Positions 1 through 7,160 of a DNA stretch of 64,000 bases are shown piece by piece (position 1 is the stretch's first letter; the number at the start of each line of letters is the position of its first letter). A program made the position numbers and the translations under genes. Origin of the DNA: Frigoribacterium sp. PhB116 (GTDB lineage: Bacteria > Actinomycetota > Actinomycetes > Actinomycetales > Microbacteriaceae); the NCBI RefSeq assembly GCF_004364285.1, contig NZ_SOBE01000002.1, positions 62,001 through 126,000 on the forward strand, written 5' to 3'. The notes under the pieces were generated by a model, which was not told where the DNA came from, searched no databases, and worked only from the letters and a program-made list of their open reading frames with translations.

Positions 1-689
1 GCGAGGTCGAGCAGCGCCACCGTGGTGCTGTCCGAGCCGAGTTCCGTCGCCGTGGTGCCGACGACGGCCGTCGACGCGTCGGCGTCGACCCAGGCGCCGA
101 GCTGGCCCGGGGCGGAGGCGTCGCTGACGTCGGAGGTCGCCGTGCTCCACCGCACGTCTCCCGAGCGCGGGTCGACCCGCGCGATGCGGTCGCCTCGGGC
201 GGCGCGGTCGAAGCAGCCCGTCGTCGCCGTGCCGAGCTGCGTGGTCGTCAGGACGAGCACGTCGTCGCCCGCCCGGGCCAGCACGCGAAGGTCGAGGCAG
301 CCGGGCTGCACGTCGGTCACCCCGAGGTCCGTGGGCTCGATCCGCCAGCCCTCCGCGACGGGGGAGCTCCGCAGCTCGTCGACGACGAGCCCGTCCGCCG
401 GAGCACCCTCGGGGTACTCGGGCTGCGCGGCGAGCCCCGCAGAGACGACGAGGGCGACCGCCACGACGCCCGCCGCGGCGGCCGTGCCCGCTCGACGCCC
501 TGAGGAGGCGCGCTGCCAGCGGGCGCGCAGGCCGCCTCCTCGTCCGCCCGGCCGGGCAGCACGGGCCCGGGCTCCGTCGTCCCGGGCGTCGCCGTCCGCT
601 CGGCGTTCGTCGTCCCGGGCGTCGCCGTCCGCTCGGCGTTCGTCGTCCCGGGCGTCGCCGAAGGGGCGCGTGTCCTCGTGGTCCGTCAC
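1..689 (-). CDS. PQQ-like beta-propeller membrane protein, C-terminus outside window
   Basis: The reading frame starts at a GTG at 689 with an AGGGG ribosome site nine bases upstream, and runs off the left edge, so only about 229 residues are seen. Residues 1-65 are hydrophilic and highly charged and contain a repeated 11-residue unit (GDARDDERRAD). A membrane segment follows at about 66-88, then an outside domain beginning AAQPEYPEG. That domain has an RVDPRSGDVRW motif typical of PQQ-like propeller blades. The architecture and the PEY...VDELRSSP start of the outer domain match the gene at 1333-3255, so the two are paralogues. The likely role is an extracytoplasmic repeat protein of unknown substrate. 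No catalytic residues were recognised. Confidence 0.75.
   Translation of the reverse strand, partial: MTDHEDTRPFGDARDDERRADGDARDDERRADGDARDDGARARAARPGGRGGGLRARWQRASSGRRAGTAAAAGVVAVALVVSAGLAAQPEYPEGAPADGLVVDELRSSPVAEGWRIEPTDLGVTDVQPGCLDLRVLARAGDDVLVLTTTQLGTATTGCFDRAARGDRIARVDPRSGDVRWSTATSDVSDASAPGQLGAWVDADASTAVVGTTATELGSDSTTVALLDL
577..659. repeat. 33-bp tandem repeat inside a coding region
   Basis: A 33-bp unit occurs twice in full (577-609 and 610-642) and once in part (643-659), with no differences visible between copies. In the minus-strand gene it encodes the charged 11-residue unit GDARDDERRAD. The unit length is a multiple of three, so copy-number change would only lengthen or shorten the cytoplasmic tail. 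Confidence 0.9.
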
Positions 690-766
690 GGTGCTCGTCC
701 CCTCTCGCGCGCCTCCGCCGATGGTACGGCTGCTGCCGCGCCTGCCCTTGCTGCCCCCTCGCACCC

Positions 767-793
767 GATCACTCTCGAAATTCGAGAGTGATC
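767..793. promoter_or_regulatory. Perfect 13-bp palindrome between divergent genes
   Basis: GATCACTCTCGAA at 767-779 and its exact reverse complement TTCGAGAGTGATC at 781-793 flank a single A. It lies in the spacer between the minus-strand propeller gene (start 689) and the small plus-strand membrane-protein gene. The right half recurs exactly at 16001-16013 and with one change at about 32150-32162. A regulator binding site or a member of a dispersed hairpin family are both possible. Confidence 0.55.
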
Positions 794-924
794 GGCACCG
801 TCCGGCCCCGTGGAGCCCGGTGCCGCAGTCGTCCGGCGACGGATCTCTCTCGGCTCGCCCGGAACCGCCCGCCGTTAAGCTGGTCCCGCCCGATCACCGC
901 CGCCCCAGCCCGAAGGACTCCCTC

Positions 925-1131
925 ATCGAAGCCCTGGTCATCTCGATCCTCGCCGTCGCGGCGGTCGTCCTCATCGTGATGCAGGTCCTGTACCGCCGCC
1001 GGGTCATGCGCCGCCGCCAGGCCGCGGGCCAGGACCCGGTCGGGCGCGGCACCTACGTGATCTTCGCCGTGACCGCGGCCTTCTTCCTCTTCGCGGTCTT
1101 CGTCTTCCCGCTGCTCGTCCGCGGGAACTGA
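925..1131 (+). CDS. Small two-helix membrane protein, start codon unclear
   Basis: About 68 residues form two hydrophobic helices, IEALVISILAVAAVVLIV and YVIFAVTAAFFLFAVFVF, separated by a basic loop (YRRRVMRRRQ). No family was recognised. The natural start is a problem: an AAGGA site at 913-917 points to ATC at 925, which is not a normal start codon. The nearest regular in-frame starts are GTG 820, which would add an unlikely proline- and arginine-rich leader, and GTG near 973, inside the first helix. Either initiation is non-standard or an ATG has mutated or been misread. The gene sits between two paralogous propeller genes. Its last codons and stop are duplicated just downstream. Confidence 0.55.
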   Translation: MEALVISILAVAAVVLIVMQVLYRRRVMRRRQAAGQDPVGRGTYVIFAVTAAFFLFAVFVFPLLVRGN

Positions 1132-1166
1132 CGGGCACGGTCCGCTGCTCGTCCGCGGGAACTGAC
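1108..1166. repeat. 25-bp direct repeat duplicating a gene end
   Basis: The 25 bases at 1108-1132, which encode the last residues (LLVRGN) and the stop of the small membrane protein, occur again without change at 1142-1166, offset by 34 bases. The second copy lies beyond the stop codon. Confidence 0.85.
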
Positions 1167-1230
1167 CCGCGCCTCCTGCACACGAGCCGCCCCGGCTCGT
1201 CGCGGCGGCCGCGGACTGCCTGCGGCGACG

Positions 1231-1278
1231 CGTTCCGGACATGGTGACGCGCTGGATCGCGTCACCGTGTCCGGAACG
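1231..1278. terminator. 21-bp hairpin between convergent genes
   Basis: The arms 1231-1251 and 1258-1278 pair over 21 bases with one G-U type mismatch around a six-base loop (CTGGAT). It sits between the plus-strand gene ending at 1131 and the minus-strand gene ending at 1333, where a bidirectional terminator is expected. No U-tract follows, as is usual in high-GC actinobacteria. Confidence 0.6.
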
Positions 1279-1332
1279 GGCCAGTCCGGTACGTGACGCC
1301 GCGTCGAGGTGCGGCTGAGCCCGCGACCACCC

Positions 1333-3255
1333 TCAGCCGGCGAGCTCGACGCCCGTCGTCAGCCCGTGCACGACCCCGTCGGGGTCGACGCGCACGAGCG
1401 TCGGCCCCCAGAACGCCGACGTGAACGAGCCCGACGAGAGCTCGATCGTCCACAGGGTGCGGCCGTCGGACAGGTCGAACGCGATCAGCGTGGGGGTGTC
1501 GCGGCCGCTGGGGAAGAACGTGGCCGCGTAGCCGGTCGTCCGCGAGGTGGCGATGACGTAGGAGGCGACCGGCAGCTCCGTCACCCACCGCTCGTCGCCG
1601 GAGAGCGCGGCCAGGGCGTGCACCTCCTTGCCGCGGTCCAGACCGCTCGGGTCGCCCTGCTCGTCCGCGTCGACGACGGCCGCCAGCACGTCGTCGGTCG
1701 CCGTGCCGAAGTACGCCTGCACCTGCTCGGCCTCGCCGCTGCCAGGACCCCCGTCGCCGTCGTCGCCGCCGCGGCCCGGGGCCTGGAGCGTGCGGCTCCA
1801 GAGCTCGTCGCCGGTGCGGGGGTCGAGGCAGGTGACCTCGCCGCCCGGGACGGTGACCGAGATGCACGAGTCCGTCACGGACGGGTAGCTCGTCGACGGG
1901 AGGCGGGCCGACCAGCGGAGTGCGCCGTCGGAGTCGAGCGACACCATCGTCGGCTCGCCCCCGGCGCGCCCGCTGAGCACGACCCCGTCGAGCGACGCGG
2001 CCCACGACTCGACGTTGCGCAGGCCGCCCGGCAGCGGCTCGACCGCGCCGTCACGCGCGTCGACGACGAGGGGCTCGTCGCCCACGTCGATGACCAGCAG
2101 GTCGCCGACCAGGCGCACGCTGAGCCCGGCGCCGGCGTTCCCCGTCCAGGTCGGCGCCGACAGGTCGTCCGCCCGGTAGAGGCGGTAGAGCGAGCGGCCG
2201 CCCTGGGAGACGGCGGCCCCTCCGTCCGAGAAGCGCTCGACGGGCTGCTCGGAGACGACGACGGCCGTCGTGCTGAGGCCCTCCACCTGGAGGACGGTAC
2301 CGGTGCTGCTGCCGGTGCCGGTGCCGGTGCCGGTGCCGGTGGACGGGCCGGAGCCCTCGGGGTCGTAGCCGGGGTCGCTCCCGTCGGCGGTGCCGCCGGT
2401 GGCCGACCCGTCCGAGCCGTCGGACTCGTCCGATCCTTCGGCTCCGTCCGATCCGTCGGACTCGTCCACCTGGTCCGTCGCGCCGTCGTCCGGCGGCCCG
2501 CGCAGCACCTCCCGCACCTCCCCGGTCTCCGTGTCGATCCGGGCGAGGCCCGAGCCGACGATCGACTGCACCGCGACCAGGGCGTCCCCGGTCGCCGGGT
2601 CGACGCTCGCCTGGAGCCCGATCGCGTCTACGCCGACCGCCTCGGCGACGTCGGCGACCCAGAGCACCTCGCCCGTGCGCGCGTCGAGGCGGGCCAGGCG
2701 GCCGGGAGCGTCCTCGCAGCCGGAGTCGGGCACGTACCCCTGCGCCGACGTCGTGACGAGCACGTCGTCGTCGCCGAGCCGGGTGCTGCCGTCGAAGCCG
2801 ACGCAGTCCGCCTCCGCGCCTGGAGCGAGGGCCGATCGCAGGTCGGTGCTCCACGCCGTCGCCGTCGGGGCCGTGCGGAGGTCGTCGACCTCGAAGGAGG
2901 CCCTGGCCACGGGGGCGTACTCGGGCCCCGCGGCGACGCCCCCGACCGCCACGAGGGCGGCGACGAGGGCGGTCGCGCCGAGCAGGCCCGCCACCCGCCG
3001 CGTCGGGGCCAGCCGTCGCCAGCGGGCGGCCGCGGCACGCGCGACGCCGGTCAGGGCCGAGGAGGCGCGACCGGGAGGGCGGAGGGGGCCGGCCGTCGAG
3101 ACGGCCGGGTCCGGCGCCGCGGGGGCGAGGTCGCCCGCGTCGTCGACGTCCACGGCGCGGGGCCCGCCGTCGCTCCGCGCCGGGGCCCCCTCCCACACGG
3201 CCGGCGCCCGGGCGGGAGCCGCCGGGCGCCAAGGCTGATCGTCGTCGTCCCGCAC
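1333..3255 (-). CDS. Membrane-anchored PQQ-like beta-propeller protein
   Basis: This is a 640-residue protein starting at GTG 3255. Residues 1-87 are a proline- and alanine-rich cytoplasmic part. A membrane helix spans about 88-110, and the rest is predicted to lie outside the membrane. The outer part contains repeated blade motifs such as ARLDARTGEVLWV (188-200) and ARIDTETGEV (238-247), and later CLDPRTGDELW, typical of PQQ/WD-like propellers. A low-complexity linker of Ser-Asp-Gly and then Thr-Gly repeats (256-321) separates two halves. It is a paralogue of the truncated gene at 1-689. The family usually serves as an outer-membrane or cell-surface scaffold or substrate-binding protein. No cofactor ligands or active site were recognised, so the specific role is unknown. 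Confidence 0.8.
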   Translation of the reverse strand: MRDDDDQPWRPAAPARAPAVWEGAPARSDGGPRAVDVDDAGDLAPAAPDPAVSTAGPLRPPGRASSALTGVARAAAARWRRLAPTRRVAGLLGATALVAALVAVGGVAAGPEYAPVARASFEVDDLRTAPTATAWSTDLRSALAPGAEADCVGFDGSTRLGDDDVLVTTSAQGYVPDSGCEDAPGRLARLDARTGEVLWVADVAEAVGVDAIGLQASVDPATGDALVAVQSIVGSGLARIDTETGEVREVLRGPPDDGATDQVDESDGSDGAEGSDESDGSDGSATGGTADGSDPGYDPEGSGPSTGTGTGTGTGSSTGTVLQVEGLSTTAVVVSEQPVERFSDGGAAVSQGGRSLYRLYRADDLSAPTWTGNAGAGLSVRLVGDLLVIDVGDEPLVVDARDGAVEPLPGGLRNVESWAASLDGVVLSGRAGGEPTMVSLDSDGALRWSARLPSTSYPSVTDSCISVTVPGGEVTCLDPRTGDELWSRTLQAPGRGGDDGDGGPGSGEAEQVQAYFGTATDDVLAAVVDADEQGDPSGLDRGKEVHALAALSGDERWVTELPVASYVIATSRTTGYAATFFPSGRDTPTLIAFDLSDGRTLWTIELSSGSFTSAFWGPTLVRVDPDGVVHGLTTGVELAG

Positions 3256-3461
3256 GGCTCCATGCTAGGTCGGGACCGGGGCGACCGGGCCGGCCCGCAC
3301 CTCCGCCGCCGCCCCTCTGCGACCGACCGTCCGGTCGCGCGACCGCCGTCGTCGAGCCGACGACCGCCTCCTCGACGACGCCTCGCGCGCGTGCACAGCC
3401 CGCAGTATGCTGGCGCGTCGCCCCCGGCCGGGGGCCGCGTCCGCCCACCGAGGAGCCACCC

Positions 3462-4994
3462 ATGGCGACCACCCCGCCCCCGAGCGCCCGCCGCGGCCTG
3501 ATGCGCACGAAGTCCGTCGAGTCGTCGATCCAGGACTCGCTCGAGGGCGAGAGCAAGCTGAAGCGCTCGCTGGGCGTCACCGACCTGACCCTGATGGGCA
3601 TCGCCGTCGCCGTCGGCGCCGGCATCTTCTCGGTCGGCGCGAACGCCGCCGCGAACTTCGCCGGGCCCGGCGTCATCATCTCGTTCGTCCTCGCGGCCGT
3701 CACCTGCGGCCTGGCCATCATGTGCTACGCCGAGTTCGCCTCGACGATCCCCGTGGCCGGCAGCGCGTACACCTTCACCTACGCGACGATGGGCGAGTTC
3801 CTCGCGTGGATCATCGGGTGGGACCTCATCCTCGAGACCCTCACGGGCGCGGCCGTCCTCGCGAAGTACTGGGGCATCTACCTCAGCACCGTGTTCGAGC
3901 AGTTCGGCGTGCCGCTGCCCGACACGATCGCGCTCGGGCCGGTCCAGCTGAGCTGGGGGCCGTTCCTCATCGTCGCCGTCTTCACGGTGCTGCTCGTGCT
4001 CGGCACCCAGCTGAGCTCACGGGTCGGCAGCGTCTTCACGGTGATCAAGGTCGGCATCGTGCTGTTCGTGATCGTCGTCGGCTTCTTCTTCGTGAAGGCG
4101 TCGAACTACACGCCGTTCATCCCGGAGTCGCAGCCGCGCACCGGCGAGGGCGCCACCGACGCCTGGACGCAGTCGCTGTTCTCGTTCCTCAGCGGGGCCG
4201 CCCCGGCCCAGTACGGCGTCTTCGGGCTGCTGGCCGGCGCCTCCCTGGTCTTCTTCGCCTTCATCGGGTTCGACATCGTCGCCACCAGCGCCGAGGAGGT
4301 CAAGGACCCCCAGAAGACCATGCCCCGCGGCATCTTCCTCGGCCTCGGCATCGTCACGCTGCTCTACGTGCTCGTCGCCGTGGTGCTGACCGGGATGGTG
4401 TCGTACCGCGACCTCGCCTCGAGCGAGACGCCGAACCTCGCCACGGCGTTCGAGCTCGTGGGCGTCGACTGGGCCGCGAAGGTCATCGCCGTCGGGGCGC
4501 TCGTCGGCCTCACCACCGTGATCATGGTGCTGCTGCTCGGCCTCGCCCGCATCGTCTTCTCGATGAGCCGCGACGGGCTGCTGCCCCGCGGCCTCTCGAA
4601 GACCTCCGCCAAGCGCGGCACGCCCGTGCGCGTGCAGGTGCTCGCGGGCGTCGTCGTCGCGCTGATCGCCGGGCTCACCGACGTCGGCGTGCTCGAGGAG
4701 ATGATCAACATCGGCACCCTGTCGGCGTTCGTGCTGGTGAGCATCGGCGTGATCGTGCTGCGCCGCACCCGCTCGGACCTGCCGCGCGCGTTCCGCGTGC
4801 CGCTCGTGCCGTTCCTGCCGATCCTCTCGGCGGTGCTCTGCATCTGGCTGATGCTCAACCTCACGACGCTGACCTGGGCGCGGTTCGCCGTGTGGCTCGT
4901 GATCGGCGTGGTCGTGTACTTCGCCTACGGGCGGCGGCACTCGCGCGTCGGGCGCGAGCAGGCGGCCGAGCTGCAGGAGGCGCCCCGGTCGTAG
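3462..4994 (+). CDS. APC-family amino acid permease
   Basis: A 510-residue integral membrane protein with about twelve hydrophobic segments. The first helix carries the APC-superfamily signature MGIAVAVGAGIFSVGANAA, the unwound substrate-binding GAGIF motif. A conserved CYAEFASTIPVAGSAYTF segment follows, and FIGFDIVATSAEEVKDPQK lies near the middle, as in cationic amino acid transporters of the YhdG/CAT type. It should import amino acids with protons across the cytoplasmic membrane; cationic amino acids are the likeliest substrate but this is not certain. ATG 3462 is preceded by GAGGAG seven bases upstream, and a TATGCT -10-like box lies near 3398-3413. The gene stands alone; two long hairpins follow it. 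Confidence 0.88.
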   Translation: MATTPPPSARRGLMRTKSVESSIQDSLEGESKLKRSLGVTDLTLMGIAVAVGAGIFSVGANAAANFAGPGVIISFVLAAVTCGLAIMCYAEFASTIPVAGSAYTFTYATMGEFLAWIIGWDLILETLTGAAVLAKYWGIYLSTVFEQFGVPLPDTIALGPVQLSWGPFLIVAVFTVLLVLGTQLSSRVGSVFTVIKVGIVLFVIVVGFFFVKASNYTPFIPESQPRTGEGATDAWTQSLFSFLSGAAPAQYGVFGLLAGASLVFFAFIGFDIVATSAEEVKDPQKTMPRGIFLGLGIVTLLYVLVAVVLTGMVSYRDLASSETPNLATAFELVGVDWAAKVIAVGALVGLTTVIMVLLLGLARIVFSMSRDGLLPRGLSKTSAKRGTPVRVQVLAGVVVALIAGLTDVGVLEEMINIGTLSAFVLVSIGVIVLRRTRSDLPRAFRVPLVPFLPILSAVLCIWLMLNLTTLTWARFAVWLVIGVVVYFAYGRRHSRVGREQAAELQEAPRS

Positions 4995-5066
4995 GGCGCG
5001 CGGGCTGCGGCTCGGCCGCGGCTGCGCCTGCTCCTGCGCCTGCGGCCGGCCGGGTGTCTCGGCGTC

Positions 5067-5126
5067 GAACCGCGTTCCGAACCATGAACCGCGATGAAAC
5101 GCGGTTCATGGTTCGGAACGCAGTTC
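5067..5126. terminator. 26-bp hairpin downstream of the permease gene
   Basis: The arms 5067-5092 and 5101-5126 pair at 25 of 26 positions around an eight-base loop. This is the first of two long hairpins in the 294-bp spacer between convergent genes. It is much longer than a usual intrinsic terminator stem and lacks a U-tract. Confidence 0.65.
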
Positions 5127-5196
5127 CTCGCGGTGCCGAGGTGGCCGAGGGACGCCGGTCGGCGCCGACGCCGGTCGGCGCGTGCGCGGAGCGACG

Positions 5197-5244
5197 CGAA
5201 AGGGACAAGACGACGCGGGGGCCCGCGTCGTCTTGTCCCTTTCG
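5197..5244. terminator. 23-bp perfect hairpin, second in the same spacer
   Basis: The arms 5197-5219 and 5222-5244 are perfect reverse complements with only two bases between them. The outer ends are CGAAAGGG/CCCTTTCG, so a transcript from either strand would end its stem with a short U run. It probably acts as a terminator for both the permease (plus) and the peroxiredoxin (minus). Confidence 0.7.
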
Positions 5245-5288
5245 AGTCGGCTCGCGCCCGGGGGCACCCGCGCCCGGGCGCGCCCGGG

Positions 5289-5945
5289 TCAGCTCAGCTG
5301 GTCGAGGGCGGCGACGACCTCGGCGACCTCGGTGCGGGTCGTGTAGTCGACGTGGACGTCGGCGAACACGACCCGGCCGTCGCCGTCGACCACGAGCACC
5401 GTCGGGAACGGGATGTCGCCCGTCGCGTCCGCGTTGCTGTCGGCGACGTCGAAGCCGAGCTGGGTGTGGGCCGCGCGCGCGTCGGCGGTGGGCTCGGTCA
5501 CGATGCCGAGCGCGCGGCTGAGGACGTTGCCCGGGTCGGACAGCACGGGGAACTCGAGCGATCCGTTCGTCGTGGCGAGGTCGCTGCCCTCGGGGGTCTG
5601 CGGGCTGATGGCGACCAGGGCGACGCCGCGGTCGCGCAGGGTCGGGAGCAGCTCCTCCTGGTAGGTCTTCAGCGTCAGGTTGCAGTACGGGCACCAGGCG
5701 CCGCGGTAGAAGACGAGCACCGCGGCCGACTCGCCGATCGTCTCGGCGAGGGAGACCTCGTCGCCCGCCGGGGTGAGCAGCGTGGCGTCGACGACCTGGT
5801 CGCCGACGGCGATCGCGTCCTCGGGGACGCCGACCTCGCGGAGGCTGCGCTGCTCGGCGTCGAAGACGGCGCTGAGCTCGGGGCCGATCTGGGCCGTGAA
5901 GCCCTCGTTGAACGTGCTGACCTGCGTGGCGATGTCGGTCGTCAT
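5289..5945 (-). CDS. AhpC/TSA-family peroxiredoxin-like protein
   Basis: A 218-residue thioredoxin-fold protein. The motif FYRGAWCPYCNLTL at about 79-92 holds the peroxidatic-type Cys85 and a second Cys88, giving a CxxC as in the PRX-like1 branch of the AhpC/TSA family. PFPTVLVVDGDGRVVFADVHVDYTTR is the usual C-terminal strand region. It should reduce peroxides in the cytoplasm with thiol electrons. ATG 5945 is chosen because a clean GAGGAG site lies just upstream (sequence GCGAGGAGCACGCC before the ATG) and because family members begin with this helix-rich stretch; a longer in-frame extension has no family resemblance. The gene is monocistronic, with a dispersed repeat element upstream. Confidence 0.85.
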   Translation of the reverse strand: MTTDIATQVSTFNEGFTAQIGPELSAVFDAEQRSLREVGVPEDAIAVGDQVVDATLLTPAGDEVSLAETIGESAAVLVFYRGAWCPYCNLTLKTYQEELLPTLRDRGVALVAISPQTPEGSDLATTNGSLEFPVLSDPGNVLSRALGIVTEPTADARAAHTQLGFDVADSNADATGDIPFPTVLVVDGDGRVVFADVHVDYTTRTEVAEVVAALDQLS

Positions 5946-6073
5946 GGCGTGCTCCTCGCTGAGGCCGCGCGTCGGGTGCGGGCCGGGTGCGTGCGACTGT
6001 AGGGGCACCTCCTCGGGGTCGTTCCCAGGTGCGTCACGGTTCGTCACGAACGCCGTCGTCGTCGCTGCCGCGT

Positions 6074-6188
6074 GCGTGGGTCCACGACTCAGGACCAGCG
6101 GCCCGGGTCTTCCTGAACGGTGCACGGCTCAGGACTCCGAGTCCCCCCGTCCCGCGATGCAGGACAGAAGTTCCTGAATGAGGAGGGA
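6074..6188 (-). repeat. Dispersed intergenic element, family A copy 1
   Basis: Read on the minus strand, this spacer has the same order of blocks as 27773-27878 and 37151-37257: CTCCTC, a TCAGGAA...CTGTCCTG block, a CGGGGGGAC block, and a 24-bp dyad of the form TCCTGA-N3-GTGCAC-N..-CAGGA (here 6111-6134). A further GTCCTGAGTCGTGG lies at 6074-6090. The copies are diverged, not identical, and contain no reading frame. It lies between the peroxiredoxin gene and nei2. Confidence 0.7.
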
Positions 6189-6194
6189 GGCGCG

Positions 6195-6971
6195 TCAGCT
6201 CTGGCAGTGGGGGCACCAGTAGGTGTCGCGCAGCTCGAGCTCCGACTCGCCGAGCTCGCCCCGGACGATCTTCGTGCCGCAGCGGAGGCACGGCTTGCCT
6301 GCCCGCCCGTAGACCCAGTCGGTGGTGCCCCGGAGATTGCCCGTGGTGGTGCGTTCGATCCTGTCCTTGTTCGCGACGATGAGCCGGTGCGCGAGGTCGA
6401 TCATCTTCGGGCGGTTCTCGACCTCGCCGACCGGACGGGTCGGGAGCACCCCTCGCAGGAAGCAGACCTCGGCCCGGTAGACGTTCCCGAGGCCCGCGAG
6501 CACGCGCTGGTCGAGCAGGGCGAGCCCGACCTCGCGCCCGGGGTCGGCCTCGAGGTTGCGGAGGGCCAGCGCGGCGTCCCAGTCGGGGCCGAGCAGGTCG
6601 GGGCCGAGGTACGCCGTGACGCTGTCCTCAGGGTCGCGGGCGACGAGCTCGACGATGCCGAGGTCGAAGCCGACGGTGACCCACTCCTCCGTCTCGAGCA
6701 CGACCCGGGCCTGGTACGCGGGCCGCCGCCACTTCGTGCCGTGCCTGTAGACGTGCCACGAACCCTCCATCTTGAGGTGCGTGTGCAGCGTGTGGTCACC
6801 GATGTGGTGCAGGAGGTGCTTGCCGCGGGCGATCACGTCGTCGACCACCTCGCCGCTGAGGTCGACCGTGGCGAACGCCGGGACGCGGAAGTCGGTCGCC
6901 GTCAGCACCTGGCCGTGCAGCACGGCGTCGAGGTTCTTGGCGGAGCGGTAGACGGTGTCTCCCTCGGGCAC
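6195..6971 (-). CDS. nei2: Endonuclease VIII-type DNA glycosylase (Nei2)
   Basis: This 258-residue protein starts at GTG 6971 behind a GGAGGAG site. After the initiator it begins PEGDTVYRSAKNL, the Nei-type N-terminus whose proline and glutamate are the catalytic nucleophile and acid of the Fpg/Nei family. The helix-two-turn-helix part includes LLDQRVLAGLGNVYRAEVCF. A C-terminal zinc finger has Cys228, Cys231, Cys253 and Cys256. The enzyme excises oxidised pyrimidines and cuts abasic sites. Immediately upstream on the same strand is the lhr helicase gene, the same pairing known in mycobacteria, which supports a repair role. The 3-prime side carries a dispersed repeat. Confidence 0.9.
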   Translation of the reverse strand: MPEGDTVYRSAKNLDAVLHGQVLTATDFRVPAFATVDLSGEVVDDVIARGKHLLHHIGDHTLHTHLKMEGSWHVYRHGTKWRRPAYQARVVLETEEWVTVGFDLGIVELVARDPEDSVTAYLGPDLLGPDWDAALALRNLEADPGREVGLALLDQRVLAGLGNVYRAEVCFLRGVLPTRPVGEVENRPKMIDLAHRLIVANKDRIERTTTGNLRGTTDWVYGRAGKPCLRCGTKIVRGELGESELELRDTYWCPHCQS

Positions 6972-6988
6972 GGTGGGGGCTCCTCCTG

Positions 6989-7093
6989 GTCGGTGCGGTG
7001 CGGTGCGGTGCGGTGCTGTGGGTGGCGGGGCAGGTGCGGGCGTGATGTTCGTGTGCTGGTGCTGGTGTTGGTGCTGGTGCGGTGCGGTGCGGT
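6989..7093. repeat. Low-complexity GGTGC/GTGCTG tract between lhr and nei2
   Basis: Runs of GGTGC at 6992-7015 and 7076-7093 and of GTGCTG at 7052-7078 make up most of the 189-bp spacer. It contains no gene. The unequal repeat numbers suggest replication slippage. Confidence 0.7.
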
Positions 7094-7160
7094 GTGCCGC
7101 CGCCGCCGCCGTCGGACGACTGGGGTGGTCGGCCCCGGCACGGCGACGGCCGGGCGCGGT

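Noticed and set aside
6074-6188. Insertion-sequence ends or a MITE
   Set aside because: The copies are diverged, have no clear terminal inverted repeats or target duplications, and lie always between genes without disrupting any.
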